A stretch of DNA of 64,000 nucleotides from Mycobacterium dioxanotrophicus (GCF_002157835.1 NZ_CP020809.1:4216001-4280000); one strand, 5' to 3'; shown: positions 53,299-62,209, numbered from the stretch's first letter. Notes: generated by a model from the letters alone, not told the origin. Program-made: numbers and translations.

Positions 53299-53417
53299 GG
53301 ACACACAGCTCCTGTGGTGGTAGCCGCACGCAGCGCACGGCGAAGGGGTCGACAAGCGGGTGGGATGGCACCGACGCGGGCCATTAGGCCGCGCGGCGCC
53401 GGCGGCGGTGCGCCCGC

Positions 53418-53849
53418 TCAGCGCCGATCGATACAGAAGCGGACCAGCATCCGCCGGCCCGAGAGACGATTGGCTTCGATGTGCAGCGGAGGTCCCCGTT
53501 GCGTAGCTGCCGGCGCATGCGTCTCGCACAGCCACAGGGCGGCTAACCCGGCTGCGACGGCGACGAGCGCCAGAACCGTCGCGGCTCGAGGCAGCACCGC
53601 CGCGGCAAAGGTATCCGGGGCCGCCACCGAGTCGTATCGTTGAATATGGGGATGATCCAGGCTGACGACTGCGGCTGCCCCGGTCGCCGCGGCAAGCACA
53701 TGAGGCGCATGGCGCTCCGTCGCGCCGCTGGACACGGCTCCGGTCAGTCCCGCACTGACGATCATCAGTAGGGCAACGACGCCGAGCGTGGTCGCCGACC
53801 GCAACCACGCCGTCCCAGGAACGGTTTTGTGCCACACAGTGTTAACCAC
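53418..53849 (-). CDS. LpqS-like copper-associated membrane protein
   Basis: From GTG 53849 the product is 143 residues: an N-terminal hydrophobic segment ([19 protein letters not shown]), a His-rich external part ([20 protein letters not shown]), a second helix ([18 protein letters not shown]) and a basic tail ending [11 protein letters not shown]. This matches LpqS, a member of the copper-responsive RicR regulon in M. tuberculosis. I placed the start downstream of the BlaI-type box at 53859; other starts are possible. Confidence 0.65.
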   Translation of the reverse strand: MVNTVWHKTVPGTAWLRSATTLGVVALLMIVSAGLTGAVSSGATERHAPHVLAAATGAAAVVSLDHPHIQRYDSVAAPDTFAAAVLPRAATVLALVAVAAGLAALWLCETHAPAATQRGPPLHIEANRLSGRRMLVRFCIDRR

Positions 53850-53858
53850 AGTAACAGC

Positions 53859-53880
53859 TAGTACTGCCTCACTACGTAGA
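53859..53880. promoter_or_regulatory. BlaI/CopY-type box upstream of lpqS-like gene
   Basis: The arms are TAGTACTGC and ACTACGTAGA. Over 20 bases it matches the box at 55933 at 17 positions, including ACTACGTAG. It lies directly before the lpqS-like start. The rest of 53881-54108 shows no gene. Confidence 0.65.
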
Positions 53881-54108
53881 TGATCCAGTCGATGCAAGGA
53901 CGTTACGCGTTTGCGACACCACGAAGGAACACGCCGGATACCTGGTCATCGCGGTGGACCGCCCCTTTTCGAGGCAGAACATGTGAACTTGCCCAGAATC
54001 GCGCAACCGCACGCAGCGCCAACGGGTTCCGGGCAGCACGCCAGTCTGATCCTCGGGCGCACCGCAGTGCGACTGCTCGTGCCTGCGGGTGACTTTCGCA
54101 GGCGACGT

Positions 54109-54978
54109 TCATGCTGGTGGGCCGCCCGGGTTCTGATTAGGGATGTCGGTGATGGGCAGGTTGGGCGCTGGCTTGGGTGAAGGGGTAGGTGGCAGTGTCG
54201 GTGTCTGGTTGGCGGGGATGTCGTGGATGGCGTCGGCCGGTGGGCCGTTCTCACGCCCGCCGTAACTGCTGCCCGCGGGCCTGCTGCCCAGCAGATGGCT
54301 GACGGTCACCATGTGATAGTCGTTGGCGATCAGGACGGGGAGGAATCGATACACCAGATCGACGGTGCTGGAATACGTGTCATGCAGCAGCACTACGGAA
54401 CCGGGACGGATCTGTGTCTTGAGCATGTAGGTGGTCGCTGCGAGATCGGCATCATTGATCCAATCAAAAGGAATGACATCCCAGAGTATTTCGGCTAGCC
54501 CTTGCCTTCCCGCTTCAGCCCTCACCTCGGGGCTGGACAACCCTCCAGCCGGCCGGTAGAGCGAGGGTGCGTGACCGGTTGCCGCAGTGATGGCCTCGGT
54601 GGCTTTTCGGAGCTGGCCGGGGATCTCTGTCGGCGGGACGGTCGACATGTTGGGGTGCTCCCAGGTGTGGCTGCCAATCTCCATGCCGGCATCGGCGATG
54701 CGTCGCGCAGCCGCGGGATCGGCGGCGACTTTGTTGCCGATCAGAAAGAACGTGGCCTTGGCGCCCTTGGCGGCAAGAACTCTCAAGAGTCGATCGGTGA
54801 ACGGCGAGGGGCCGTCATCGAAGGTCAGCGCAACGCATTTGTGTGTGGCACAATCCACCTCATCTGCCGAGACGCCCGGGTGGCGGCGCTCGATGAACAG
54901 CATCGCGGCGCCAATCACCACCAGAATCAGCGTCAGGACGCTGAGTTGCCACCACAATCCGTTTCGACGCAGCTGCAT
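54109..54978 (-). CDS. polysaccharide deacetylase (NodB domain), membrane-anchored
   Basis: The 289-residue protein has one N-terminal anchor (LTLILVVIGAAMLFI) and a NodB domain at about 45-235: catalytic ALTFDDGPSPF, metal-binding GSHTWEHPN, LYRPAGGLS and VLLHDTYSS. The C-terminus is Pro-rich. Such enzymes remove N-acetyl groups from wall sugars, which gives resistance to lysozyme-like enzymes. ATG 54978 is clear. I see no BlaI-type box upstream. Confidence 0.87.
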   Translation of the reverse strand: MQLRRNGLWWQLSVLTLILVVIGAAMLFIERRHPGVSADEVDCATHKCVALTFDDGPSPFTDRLLRVLAAKGAKATFFLIGNKVAADPAAARRIADAGMEIGSHTWEHPNMSTVPPTEIPGQLRKATEAITAATGHAPSLYRPAGGLSSPEVRAEAGRQGLAEILWDVIPFDWINDADLAATTYMLKTQIRPGSVVLLHDTYSSTVDLVYRFLPVLIANDYHMVTVSHLLGSRPAGSSYGGRENGPPADAIHDIPANQTPTLPPTPSPKPAPNLPITDIPNQNPGGPPA

Positions 54979-55192
54979 TGCATCCCTCTCGATCCGCCAC
55001 CCGGAGTGTGACTCGTCCCGCTTATGTACTGAGCGAGACCGTAGGTTGCGAACCTGTCAGTGTCGACCCGTCATTCACAGCACATCCCCCGGTTGCGCAC
55101 AGGAGGTGCGGCAAACCGCGGCGCGCACCACAGGACTCGCCGCCCAGCACAGCCGATAAGGCAAGCCCTGCGGCTCCATCCGGCAGTCACTC

Positions 55193-55927
55193 CTAGCGAC
55201 TGCCCGGCAGCCGATACCCCACACCGCGCACATTCACCACCAGCCGAGGATCCGCCGGATCATCGCCGAGCCGGCGCCGCAGATGACCGATGTGCACGTC
55301 GATCACACCCGGATTGCCTCGCCATTCCGGACCCCACACCGCATTCAGCAGTTCTTGACGGGTCGTGATCCCGTCGGGCCGATGCGACAAAGCGACAAGG
55401 ATGTCGAACTGCACACGCGTCAAATGAACCTGCTCACCGGACACGAACACCAGGCGGCGGTGGACATCGATGGTCAGCGAGCCGAACTGGCGTCCAGTTC
55501 CTGGATCAGGACACGGCCCGGTACCGGAAGCGGATGGTCGCCGATGGTTCAGAATTGTCCTTACGCGACAAGCGATCTCCCCCGTTCGCAACGGCTCGGC
55601 GAACACCTCATCCGCACCGGCTTTGAGCCCCGCGAGCCGGGTTGCCCGATCGCAGTTGGCGGTCAAAACGGCGATGTGGGCCTCGGAGACAGACCGAAGG
55701 GTTCGACAGGTCGCCATCGTCTCGTCGAGGCAATCGCCCGCCTCAAGAATGATCATGTCGGGCCGGGCCTTCGCGACAATCGCCAGGAGGGCACTGGCAC
55801 CACCACCGGCGATCGACACTAGAATCCCCTCGCGTCGAATGCTGTCGGTGACCAAATCAGCCCAGCCCGTGCCACTCTCTACGACAAGTACACCGAACCA
55901 TGCAGTGGCGGTGGAGGAATCAGGCAC
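55193..55927 (-). CDS. OmpR-type response regulator with altered receiver
   Basis: The 244-residue protein has a receiver domain (about 10-125) and a winged-helix OmpR domain (about 150-242; DVHIGHLRRRLG, VVNVRGVGYRLPG). The position of the phospho-accepting Asp reads MIILEAGDC, with Glu where Asp is expected, so it may be constitutively active or not phosphorylated. No histidine kinase gene is adjacent. GTG 55927 is preceded by a BlaI-type box. Confidence 0.82.
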   Translation of the reverse strand: MPDSSTATAWFGVLVVESGTGWADLVTDSIRREGILVSIAGGGASALLAIVAKARPDMIILEAGDCLDETMATCRTLRSVSEAHIAVLTANCDRATRLAGLKAGADEVFAEPLRTGEIACRVRTILNHRRPSASGTGPCPDPGTGRQFGSLTIDVHRRLVFVSGEQVHLTRVQFDILVALSHRPDGITTRQELLNAVWGPEWRGNPGVIDVHIGHLRRRLGDDPADPRLVVNVRGVGYRLPGSR

Positions 55928-55931
55928 CTCC

Positions 55932-55953
55932 TAATACTGCCCTACTACGTAGC
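55932..55953. promoter_or_regulatory. BlaI/CopY-type box upstream of response regulator
   Basis: The core ATACTGCCCTACTACGTAG has the left arm TACTG and a perfect CTACGTAG. It starts five bases before the GTG at 55927, so it overlaps the transcription start. It resembles the box at 53859. Confidence 0.7.
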
Positions 55954-56043
55954 TCAGTGCTCAGTAATGGGACATTCGTGGCGATAACTTCAGCCGACCC
56001 TCACGCATCTTCCTCGACTACACCGTGCCTCATCGCGCCGTGG

Positions 56044-56301
56044 TCAGCGGTGGGCGCCAGAGACTGACCCGACGATGACGAAACCGACAATTGTCAGCAC
56101 TGCGGCCATCGGGTAGCCCAACAGAAGGTCCTGGTAACCGACGATGTGCAGCCGACCTAGATGGGTAACGACGTGCACGATCGCCATCACGGCGCCGATG
56201 CCAACAAGGACCCAGCCTGCGGCACGGTATCTGCGTTGGCGCCGGTAAGTGGAGGTGTATATCGACTGGCGGCTCTTGCGAATTCGACGCACGGGGCTCA
56301 T
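56044..56301 (-). CDS. small two-helix membrane protein
   Basis: The 85-residue protein has a very basic N-terminus (SPVRRIRKSRQSIYTSTYRR) and two membrane helices (WVLVGIGAVMAIVHVVTHLG and GYPMAAVLTIVGFVIVG). ATG 56301 has AAGGAG upstream. A BlaI-type dyad lies 35 bases upstream. A decayed paralogue appears at 57858-58138, also beside a box. Confidence 0.6.
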   Translation of the reverse strand: MSPVRRIRKSRQSIYTSTYRRQRRYRAAGWVLVGIGAVMAIVHVVTHLGRLHIVGYQDLLLGYPMAAVLTIVGFVIVGSVSGAHR

Positions 56302-56335
56302 CTGCGGCAGCGCTCCTTTCGAACGGCACAACGCC

Positions 56336-56363
56336 ACTATCTACTGTCCAACATAGTATGTAC
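56336..56363. promoter_or_regulatory. BlaI/CopY-type dyad
   Basis: ACTATCTACTGTCC is followed by AACATAGTATGTAC; CTACTGT... and ...ACATAGTATGTA form an imperfect dyad upstream of the gene at 56301. Confidence 0.55.
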
Positions 56364-56503
56364 AAAGGCAGTAGTGAAGTGCCTGTCCGCCTGCCATGCC
56401 TGTCGGCAGCCCTCTCAAAGCGGAGCGGACTGCCTGCCAACGCAGGGATCGGGCTCTCGAGTTAACGCGACGTCGGGCGGTCGAGCGGGTCGAATTGAAC
56501 CAC

Positions 56504-57442
56504 TCAACTACAGAGCAGCCCCGACGCACCGAGGACGAAGGTGCCCATCGGGACCAATGCGATGAGGGTGGTGGCGCCGGCGAGGCCGACGCGTGCGCCC
56601 AAGCGTCTACCTGAGGCGGCCGGAAGTGCCAAACGTTCGGCGCGGCTCAGCAACGCGACATCGGCGGCGCCGAGAGCCTCAGCCGGTGCGGCACCGGCAA
56701 GGGCCAGCAGCCCCGCGAGCAGCGTGCGCTGGCCGTAGCGACGGGCGGCGGCGTCGTCGGCACACATTTCCAGCAACCGCGTGACATCGGCGGCTGCTCG
56801 GGTCATCAATGTCACCCGGGGGAACACCATCGCCAAACCGCGCAGCACGGTCACTATCGTGGCGTGGTGCCCGTCGAGGTGCGCCCGTTCGTGAGCCAGT
56901 ACGGCCGCTAATTCCCGAGGATCGAGAGCGGCGACCGCGCTGCTGGTAACAACGATCGCCGGCGGGTTGCCGGCCACGCAATAGGCGGTGCGCTGCTCGG
57001 CATCAACGATATACACATGAGGTTGATCGGTTCGCCGTCCCACCAGGCGCGCTGCCTGGGCATGAGTGTCGGCATGGGCACGCAATCGGCGAACGGTATG
57101 CAGCAATTTCACCCCCAGGCTCATCACCGCGACGATCAGGCCTAGCGCCGCCATCAGTAGCCCCAATTGTGCTGCGCCGCCAGCCCGTCCAGCTGCCAGA
57201 TCGCACAACAACTGCATACACGAACTCAGCAGCGAACTGTGCTGGCGGCCGTGGGATAGCACGTCCAGGGCCACCAGAGCGGGAATGGCGACCCCGGTGG
57301 CCAACACGCTGCCGATCGCGGTCAGCCACGCCACGATGCCGAACCTGGGCGCCGAACCGCCGCGGGTGAGGAAGCCTAGCGCCTTTGGCCCCAACGCCAC
57401 CATCACCATGCTGAAAATCAGCAGGCAGGCGGCGACGCTCAC
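56504..57442 (-). CDS. M56/M48-type membrane metallopeptidase (BlaR-like)
   Basis: The 312-residue protein has membrane helices near 1-18, 30-55, 90-112 and 285-305 and a cytoplasmic zinc protease core with AVLAHERAHLDGHH (HExxH). BlaR/MecR-type M56 proteins cleave BlaI repressors in response to a signal. This one lacks the C-terminal beta-lactam sensor, so what triggers it is unknown. GTG 57442 overlaps the stop of the BlaI gene, forming a blaI-protease operon. Confidence 0.85.
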   Translation of the reverse strand: MSVAACLLIFSMVMVALGPKALGFLTRGGSAPRFGIVAWLTAIGSVLATGVAIPALVALDVLSHGRQHSSLLSSCMQLLCDLAAGRAGGAAQLGLLMAALGLIVAVMSLGVKLLHTVRRLRAHADTHAQAARLVGRRTDQPHVYIVDAEQRTAYCVAGNPPAIVVTSSAVAALDPRELAAVLAHERAHLDGHHATIVTVLRGLAMVFPRVTLMTRAAADVTRLLEMCADDAAARRYGQRTLLAGLLALAGAAPAEALGAADVALLSRAERLALPAASGRRLGARVGLAGATTLIALVPMGTFVLGASGLLCS

Positions 57443-57828
57443 CGCTTCTTCGCCCTGTTCGACCGCCGGGCCAGCGTGCGCAGTGCGGCGCGCAACCGAT
57501 CGGAGTCCTGCGGATCGATCTGCTCGATGAAGTAGCTGAGTACGAGGTCTGACTGCCCACCGCCGTCGAGGGCCTCACGCATCAATTGAGCCGAGTGTTG
57601 CTCGCGGTTCAACGTCGCCCAGTAGCGGTATGCCCGGCCGTCACGGTCGCGCTCCAGCCAACCCTTGGTATGCAAGTTGTCCATCGTCGACATCACGGTG
57701 GTGTAGGCGATCCGCCGCTCATCGGCGAGTTCGTCGAAAATGTCGCGTACCGTGACCGGCTCGGGATCACGATTCCAAATGCGATCCATGATGTCGGCTT
57801 CGAGTTCACCGAATCCCCGTACGCGCAC
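57439..57828 (-). CDS. BlaI-family repressor
   Basis: The 129-residue repressor (RVRGFGELEADIMDRIW, recognition region RIAYTTVMSTMDNLHTKGWL, C-terminal LSYFIEQIDPQDSDRLR) is a close paralogue of the one at 46136. GTG 57828 aligns with that paralogue's start. The coupled protease gene follows. Family knowledge predicts dimers binding TACnnnGTA dyads, many of which are found in this half of the window. Confidence 0.9.
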   Translation of the reverse strand: MRVRGFGELEADIMDRIWNRDPEPVTVRDIFDELADERRIAYTTVMSTMDNLHTKGWLERDRDGRAYRYWATLNREQHSAQLMREALDGGGQSDLVLSYFIEQIDPQDSDRLRAALRTLARRSNRAKKR

Positions 57829-57857
57829 TATCACCCTCCACGATTGTTGTTGTGAGC

Positions 57858-58138
57858 CTACCTCGCTGCACCTGTGCTGCGTCGACCCGGCGCGTCGGCA
57901 ATCACACAACGACGTGCGTCGCAGCGACCGTAGGAATCCTCGCGTGGATGCGGTTGCAGCCCAATCCGCAACAGGCCGAGCACAATCAGTAAGGCTGCCA
58001 TCGGGAATCCGACCGCGATCTCAATTCCGCGCACCGAACTTCAGGAGCCAAGATTTTCGAGCGTCGCCCATAGGTTCCCGGACTTGGGTCGATGCTGGGC
58101 GGATCGCGGTGTATGCGGCCGGCCAACGACGACGACAT
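57858..58138 (-). pseudogene. decayed paralogue of the small membrane protein at 56044
   Basis: In the frame ending at TAG 57858, the stretch EIAVGFPMAALLIVLGLLRI resembles LLLGYPMAAVLTIVGFVIVG of the gene at 56044. Upstream the frame is broken, and a start-like ATG at 58138 lies in another frame, only 7 bases from a BlaI-type box. This suggests a duplicated gene that has lost its reading frame. Confidence 0.35.
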
Positions 58139-58142
58139 GGGT

Positions 58143-58157
58143 GCGTACGTAGTACTC
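58143..58157. promoter_or_regulatory. BlaI/CopY-type box
   Basis: GCGTACGTAGTACTC contains the overlapping palindromes TACGTA and AGTACT. It lies just upstream of the decayed gene ending at 57858 and about 315 bases upstream of the blaI start at 57828. Confidence 0.55.
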
Positions 58158-58200
58158 GCGGTGGTCGTCGTTGTCCATCGAGGCTGGGGGCGACGTTGTG

Positions 58201-59106
58201 TTAGGCCGCAGTGCAGGAGACGACAGCGATCACGGCCGACAAACTCAACAACGCCGGCACCCCGAGGACAAGGCCGGCGCCCAACCGTGCGGCGGCACCG
58301 CCCAGTCGGCCGGCCCCGCCGCAGCTCTGCGCGGAAAGACGGGCCATCCGCAGTTGGGTGCACTCACCGGCGATGCCCAGGGCCGCTGGCGGCGCCGGTG
58401 TGTGTTGCATGGTCCGTAGGGCCTGCAGCAGGCGGTGATGGCCGTGGGCGCGCGCGGCGTGGGCGTCAGCATCCAATTCGACCAGTGTGCGCACCAACGA
58501 CGGGGATTGACGCATTACCGGCAACCATCCCAGCCCTGAGGCGACCGTATCGGCGAGGGACACGAAGAGATGATGCCGGCGCGCTGTATGGGCATGCTCG
58601 TGGGCCAGCACGGCGCTGACCGTAGCGTCATCGAAGACCCGGTATAGCCCCGTGGTCGCCACAACCAGCGGTGGTTGGCCGGCCAGGCTGTAGGCCAGGG
58701 GCTCGGTGGCGGGCAACCACACCACCGTCCCGGGACGGGGCCGTTGACCGGTGAGCAGCCAGTTCATCTCAAAATGCTTGCCGTGCAGGCGGTGCCGCAT
58801 CCGGCTGAGATGGCCGAAACGCCAGCCGCCGCGGACCGCGGCGACAACGACTATGACCGCGCTGACAGCAGCTGCTGCAGTGTCAACCCGGCTGGAGTCG
58901 ACCGGACCTGCGCTCAGCCAGCAGCGGCGCAAGAGTTCAGCGAGGACCGGTAGCGCCAGAGCCGTGACAATCAGACTCACCATCGCGCCCCATGCGCACA
59001 GCAACACCGCTGCGCCAACACCGCGGCGCAACAGTGCACGCAGCGCCACTGGGACCAAATAGCCCGCTGCTACACCGAGCAGTGCCCACCACACCACCGC
59101 AGTCAT
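58201..59106 (-). CDS. second M56-family membrane metallopeptidase
   Basis: The 301-residue protein has four membrane helices and the zinc motif AVLAHEHAHTARRHH; LVELDADAHAARAHGHH supplies the third ligand. It is a BlaR-like protease without a sensor domain. ATG 59106 was preferred over GTG 59112. It is not adjacent to a blaI gene, but the nearest, at 57439, lies on the same strand downstream, so it may act on either BlaI. Confidence 0.82.
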   Translation of the reverse strand: MTAVVWWALLGVAAGYLVPVALRALLRRGVGAAVLLCAWGAMVSLIVTALALPVLAELLRRCWLSAGPVDSSRVDTAAAAVSAVIVVVAAVRGGWRFGHLSRMRHRLHGKHFEMNWLLTGQRPRPGTVVWLPATEPLAYSLAGQPPLVVATTGLYRVFDDATVSAVLAHEHAHTARRHHLFVSLADTVASGLGWLPVMRQSPSLVRTLVELDADAHAARAHGHHRLLQALRTMQHTPAPPAALGIAGECTQLRMARLSAQSCGGAGRLGGAAARLGAGLVLGVPALLSLSAVIAVVSCTAA

Positions 59107-59257
59107 CGCCACCCCCGCCGCGGCCGGTTCCCCCGCCTGCTTCCCGCTACGCCTACCAGTCGCACACGCACCGAAAACCGCTCAGCACGAGCACCGGACG
59201 ACAGCGAGTTCAGCAACGATCGGCACAACACTGGCCCATGCCTGTCGGGAACGCACA

Positions 59258-59824
59258 TCACGAACTCATCGCCGTGGCGACCGAACGGGCGACCTGCTCG
59301 ACATCACTGAACACCAACACATCTTGCAAGCGGCGCACCGAACCATCGGTCTTCACCAGGTAGCTCAGGGGAAGCAGCGGCGGCGCTGCCAACGCCGCGG
59401 CGACGTTGTCAGCGTCGGTAAAGGACGGGTACGTGATCTGCAAGTCGCGAACGAGCGCGGCTGCCGATGAGGACCGGTCGCGCACATTCACACCCACCAC
59501 ACGGACCGCGCCAGGGCTGCCCGCGTAAGCATCCAGAATGGGCATCTCCTGCCGGCACGGCGCACACCACGACGCCCACAGATTCAACAGTGTGGGCTTA
59601 CCCGCGATCGCGAGACCGACATTGGCGCTGCGTGCAGAACCCAGGCAGCGCGCCCTCGCATCAGCCAGTGACGGCACCGCCACCGCGTCACGGGCAGGGG
59701 CAGGGGCCGGACAGGCGGCGGCGCCGCCCTCGACCACAGCCGGGTCCTCGGCAGTGTCGACAAAGTGATGGGGGGTCGGTGGCCGTGACAGCGGCACGCC
59801 AACCGGCTCGGTGTATGCGGCCAC
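59258..59824 (-). CDS. TlpA-family thioredoxin-like protein, start uncertain
   Basis: The thioredoxin fold has LNLWASWCAPCRQEMPILD and cis-Pro LLPLSYLVKTDG, marking a TlpA-type extracytoplasmic reductase. From GTG 59824 it is 188 residues but lacks an anchor. Upstream in frame lies a fine membrane segment (RPVTALALGLLGVAGVLVAA) whose only possible start is CTG at 59890, overlapping the upstream gene's TGA. Either a CTG start is used or the true start was lost. The membrane protein at 59887 is its operon partner. Confidence 0.75.
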   Translation of the reverse strand: MAAYTEPVGVPLSRPPTPHHFVDTAEDPAVVEGGAAACPAPAPARDAVAVPSLADARARCLGSARSANVGLAIAGKPTLLNLWASWCAPCRQEMPILDAYAGSPGAVRVVGVNVRDRSSSAAALVRDLQITYPSFTDADNVAAALAAPPLLPLSYLVKTDGSVRRLQDVLVFSDVEQVARSVATAMSS

Positions 59825-59886
59825 CAGAACACCGGCGACGCCGAGTAGGCCCAGCGCGAGGGCCGTGACTGGCCGGGCGGCGCCGA

Positions 59887-60417
59887 TCAGCGCTCAAACT
59901 CCTTCACCGAATCGATCACCGGGACTGCCGCGGTCAACGCAGTGGCGGTGCCGACCGGGCAGCTACGGCGGGCTGAAATCCGCCGCCACAGAGCCCATCC
60001 CAGCAGCGACAATGACGCTGCGGCGAGAATGGGTTGTACCGGAGCCCACACGTTGAGCGCGCCGCTGACGCCTAGGGCAGCCACCACCAGTTTGTTGCAT
60101 ACCGGACACCCGACGGCCAGCGCCGACCCCAAATTGGCAAGGATCCCGGAGCCTCCCGGTGCCGGCGACCCACCAGAGGAGTCACCCACGAACGTCACTG
60201 CCAGCCCGGCGCTCATCACGGCCGTCAGTACCCACACCGTGTAACTCCACCAGGGCACCGGCGTCATGCGCACAAACCATGGATTGGCGATCAGCGCGCT
60301 GGGAACGCCCACGGCCAGACCCACACCCGCGACGACTGCCACGGCGACGGCGCACTGCCGCCACACCTTTGGCTGCCCCACCACGCCACCACCTCCGCCG
60401 CACGCGCCCGCGATCAT
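59887..60417 (-). CDS. membrane protein with GCPVCNK motif
   Basis: The 176-residue protein has four predicted helices (AVAVAVVAGVGLAVGVPSAL, SYTVWVLTAVMSAGLAVTFV, and two more) and a membrane-border motif GCPVCNKLVVAALG with a CxxC. It is followed by the TlpA-like gene, so it may be the electron or metal-handling partner of that redoxin, as CcdA is for the other. ATG 60417 is the first start. A BlaI-type dyad lies just upstream. The family is unnamed to me. Confidence 0.65.
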   Translation of the reverse strand: MIAGACGGGGGVVGQPKVWRQCAVAVAVVAGVGLAVGVPSALIANPWFVRMTPVPWWSYTVWVLTAVMSAGLAVTFVGDSSGGSPAPGGSGILANLGSALAVGCPVCNKLVVAALGVSGALNVWAPVQPILAAASLSLLGWALWRRISARRSCPVGTATALTAAVPVIDSVKEFER

Positions 60418-60425
60418 CTTCCACA

Positions 60426-60451
60426 GATAGTACTGACCTAGATAGTAGATA
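60426..60451. promoter_or_regulatory. BlaI/CopY-type box upstream of membrane protein/tlpA operon
   Basis: GATAGTACTGACC is followed by TAGATAGTAGATA; it holds AGTACT and two ATAGTA arms. It lies 9 bases before the ATG at 60417. Confidence 0.55.
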
Positions 60452-60604
60452 AAGGCACACGGGTGCGAAGTCGAATCGGTCGCTAGGACAGGGTCTCATC
60501 TGGCGACAGGGCCTCGCCGAGCACGTACCGCCTCGTCGCTGTGCGCAACGTGCCGTTACCGCACCGAGACTGTGGCAGATGTTCCCTGTGTGACGGATGT
60601 GATA

Positions 60605-60621
60605 TACGGTGCAACTACGTA
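60605..60621. promoter_or_regulatory. BlaI/CopY-type box upstream of RipA-like gene
   Basis: TACGGTGCAACTACGTA lies 95 bases before ATG 60716. It matches 42360-42376 at 16 of 17 positions, so both NlpC/P60 genes share the same control element. Confidence 0.65.
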
Positions 60622-60715
60622 CTGGAGGTCTCCTTATGGCACATGCGAACGAGGTGTTATCCAGCACGTACGAGCTGCCGACGGTGCACCCGCACCCCGC
60701 TGAGGGAGACCTTCG

Positions 60716-62074
60716 ATGAGGCCTGTCCGTCGCATTGCCAGCAGTTGCCTCATCTTCATGGTCGCGGCCGCCTCGGCAATGCTGAGCAACCCGCAGGTAC
60801 ACGCATCTCACAATGGCCAGGCTCATGCCGACAACTCCCCGGTGCCAGCGGTCGTCGAACTGGCTGGAGCCAACCAACGACTGGCTGAGGTCGGTGCACA
60901 GATCCAGGGCCAGCAGGAGGGTGTGAACAAGGCCCTGCTGGAGGTCTCCCAAGCCCGCGTCGCCGCCACTGCCGCGCGGCGCGACGCCGATACCAGCCGC
61001 CAGCAGCTCACCGAGGCCAGTACCGCCATCGACACCGCACAACAGCGATTCGACCAGTTCGCTGCTGCCACTTATGTCAACGGGCCCCCGAAGACGCTGG
61101 TGCTGGCGTCAAACCCAGATGAGGTCATCGCCGCCAGCGCCGACCAATTGCTGACCCGCGGATATCGCAGCGCGCTGACACAACTGCAACACGTCCGCAT
61201 CGAAAAGGCAAACCAAGAATCTACGGCACGGGCGGCCGAACAGCGCGCCGAGCAAGCCCTCACCGTCGCCGGGCAGCGTCAGCACGCCGCAGTTGCCACC
61301 TTGACCGAAGCGCAACGCCAATTCGGTTCCCAGCAGGCAGAAGTCGATCGCCTGGTGGCGGTCCGCGATGCCGCGCGGGCACGCCTGAGTCCCGCACCAC
61401 GGCAGCCGGATGGCGCCGGCGATTGGGACCGCCAACCGACCGACCGCGCCGGCACCAGCCAGTGGGACACCACCTTGCCGATGGTGCCCAGCGCGAACGT
61501 GACCGGTGATCCAGTCGCCATCATCAATGCAGTGCTTCAGATTTCAGCGACCTCGGCGCAGCTGACCGCCGATATGGGACGCAAGTTTTTGACCGGCCTG
61601 GGAATTTTGCCTCAAGCGGCCGCGCCTGCCGACCCGGGATTCACCAATGGCCGAATCCCCCGCGTGTACGGCCGACAGGCATCCGAATATGTGATCCGTC
61701 GGGCGATGTCGCAGTTGGGTGTGCCCTACTCGTGGGGAGGCGGCAATGCCAACGGAGCCTCACGCGGAATCGATTCAGGCGCAGGCACTGTCGGTTTCGA
61801 CTGCTCGGGGCTGTATCTGTACGCGTTCGCCGGTGTCGGGATAAAACTCGACCACTATTCGGGATCCCAATACAACGCCGGGCGCAAAATTCCGTCGGCG
61901 CAAATGCGTCGCGGTGACCTGATCTTCTATGGACCCGACGCCAGCCAGCACGAGGCGATGTATCTGGGCGAGGGCCAAATGCTTGAGGCTCCGTTCACCG
62001 GCTCACAAGTACGCATCGCACCTGTGCGCACCAGCGGGATGATGCCCTACGTAACTCGACTGATCGAATACTGA
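60716..62074 (+). CDS. RipA-like NlpC/P60 endopeptidase with coiled coil
   Basis: The 452-residue protein has a signal peptide ([20 protein letters not shown]), an N-terminal coiled coil at about 45-220 ([36 protein letters not shown]) and a C-terminal NlpC/P60 domain from about 320. The catalytic Cys is in [11 protein letters not shown], the His in SQHEAMYLG and the acidic residue in GQMLEAPF. RipA-type enzymes split septal peptidoglycan, with the coiled coil blocking the active site until cleaved. ATG 60716 was chosen; the protein at 42444 is a short paralogue. Confidence 0.87.
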   Translation: MRPVRRIASSCLIFMVAAASAMLSNPQVHASHNGQAHADNSPVPAVVELAGANQRLAEVGAQIQGQQEGVNKALLEVSQARVAATAARRDADTSRQQLTEASTAIDTAQQRFDQFAAATYVNGPPKTLVLASNPDEVIAASADQLLTRGYRSALTQLQHVRIEKANQESTARAAEQRAEQALTVAGQRQHAAVATLTEAQRQFGSQQAEVDRLVAVRDAARARLSPAPRQPDGAGDWDRQPTDRAGTSQWDTTLPMVPSANVTGDPVAIINAVLQISATSAQLTADMGRKFLTGLGILPQAAAPADPGFTNGRIPRVYGRQASEYVIRRAMSQLGVPYSWGGGNANGASRGIDSGAGTVGFDCSGLYLYAFAGVGIKLDHYSGSQYNAGRKIPSAQMRRGDLIFYGPDASQHEAMYLGEGQMLEAPFTGSQVRIAPVRTSGMMPYVTRLIEY

Positions 62075-62209
62075 CCCACACCCCAGCGGCTCCCCGGCCC
62101 GGCGGGCAGGTCCACCAAGCCGCCAGAATCTCGAGGAAGCGATGCGGATCGCTGCCGCGCATGCCGGAAGGGAAACGGACCGAACTGGGCTGTCGATACA
62201 CTGCCCCGC

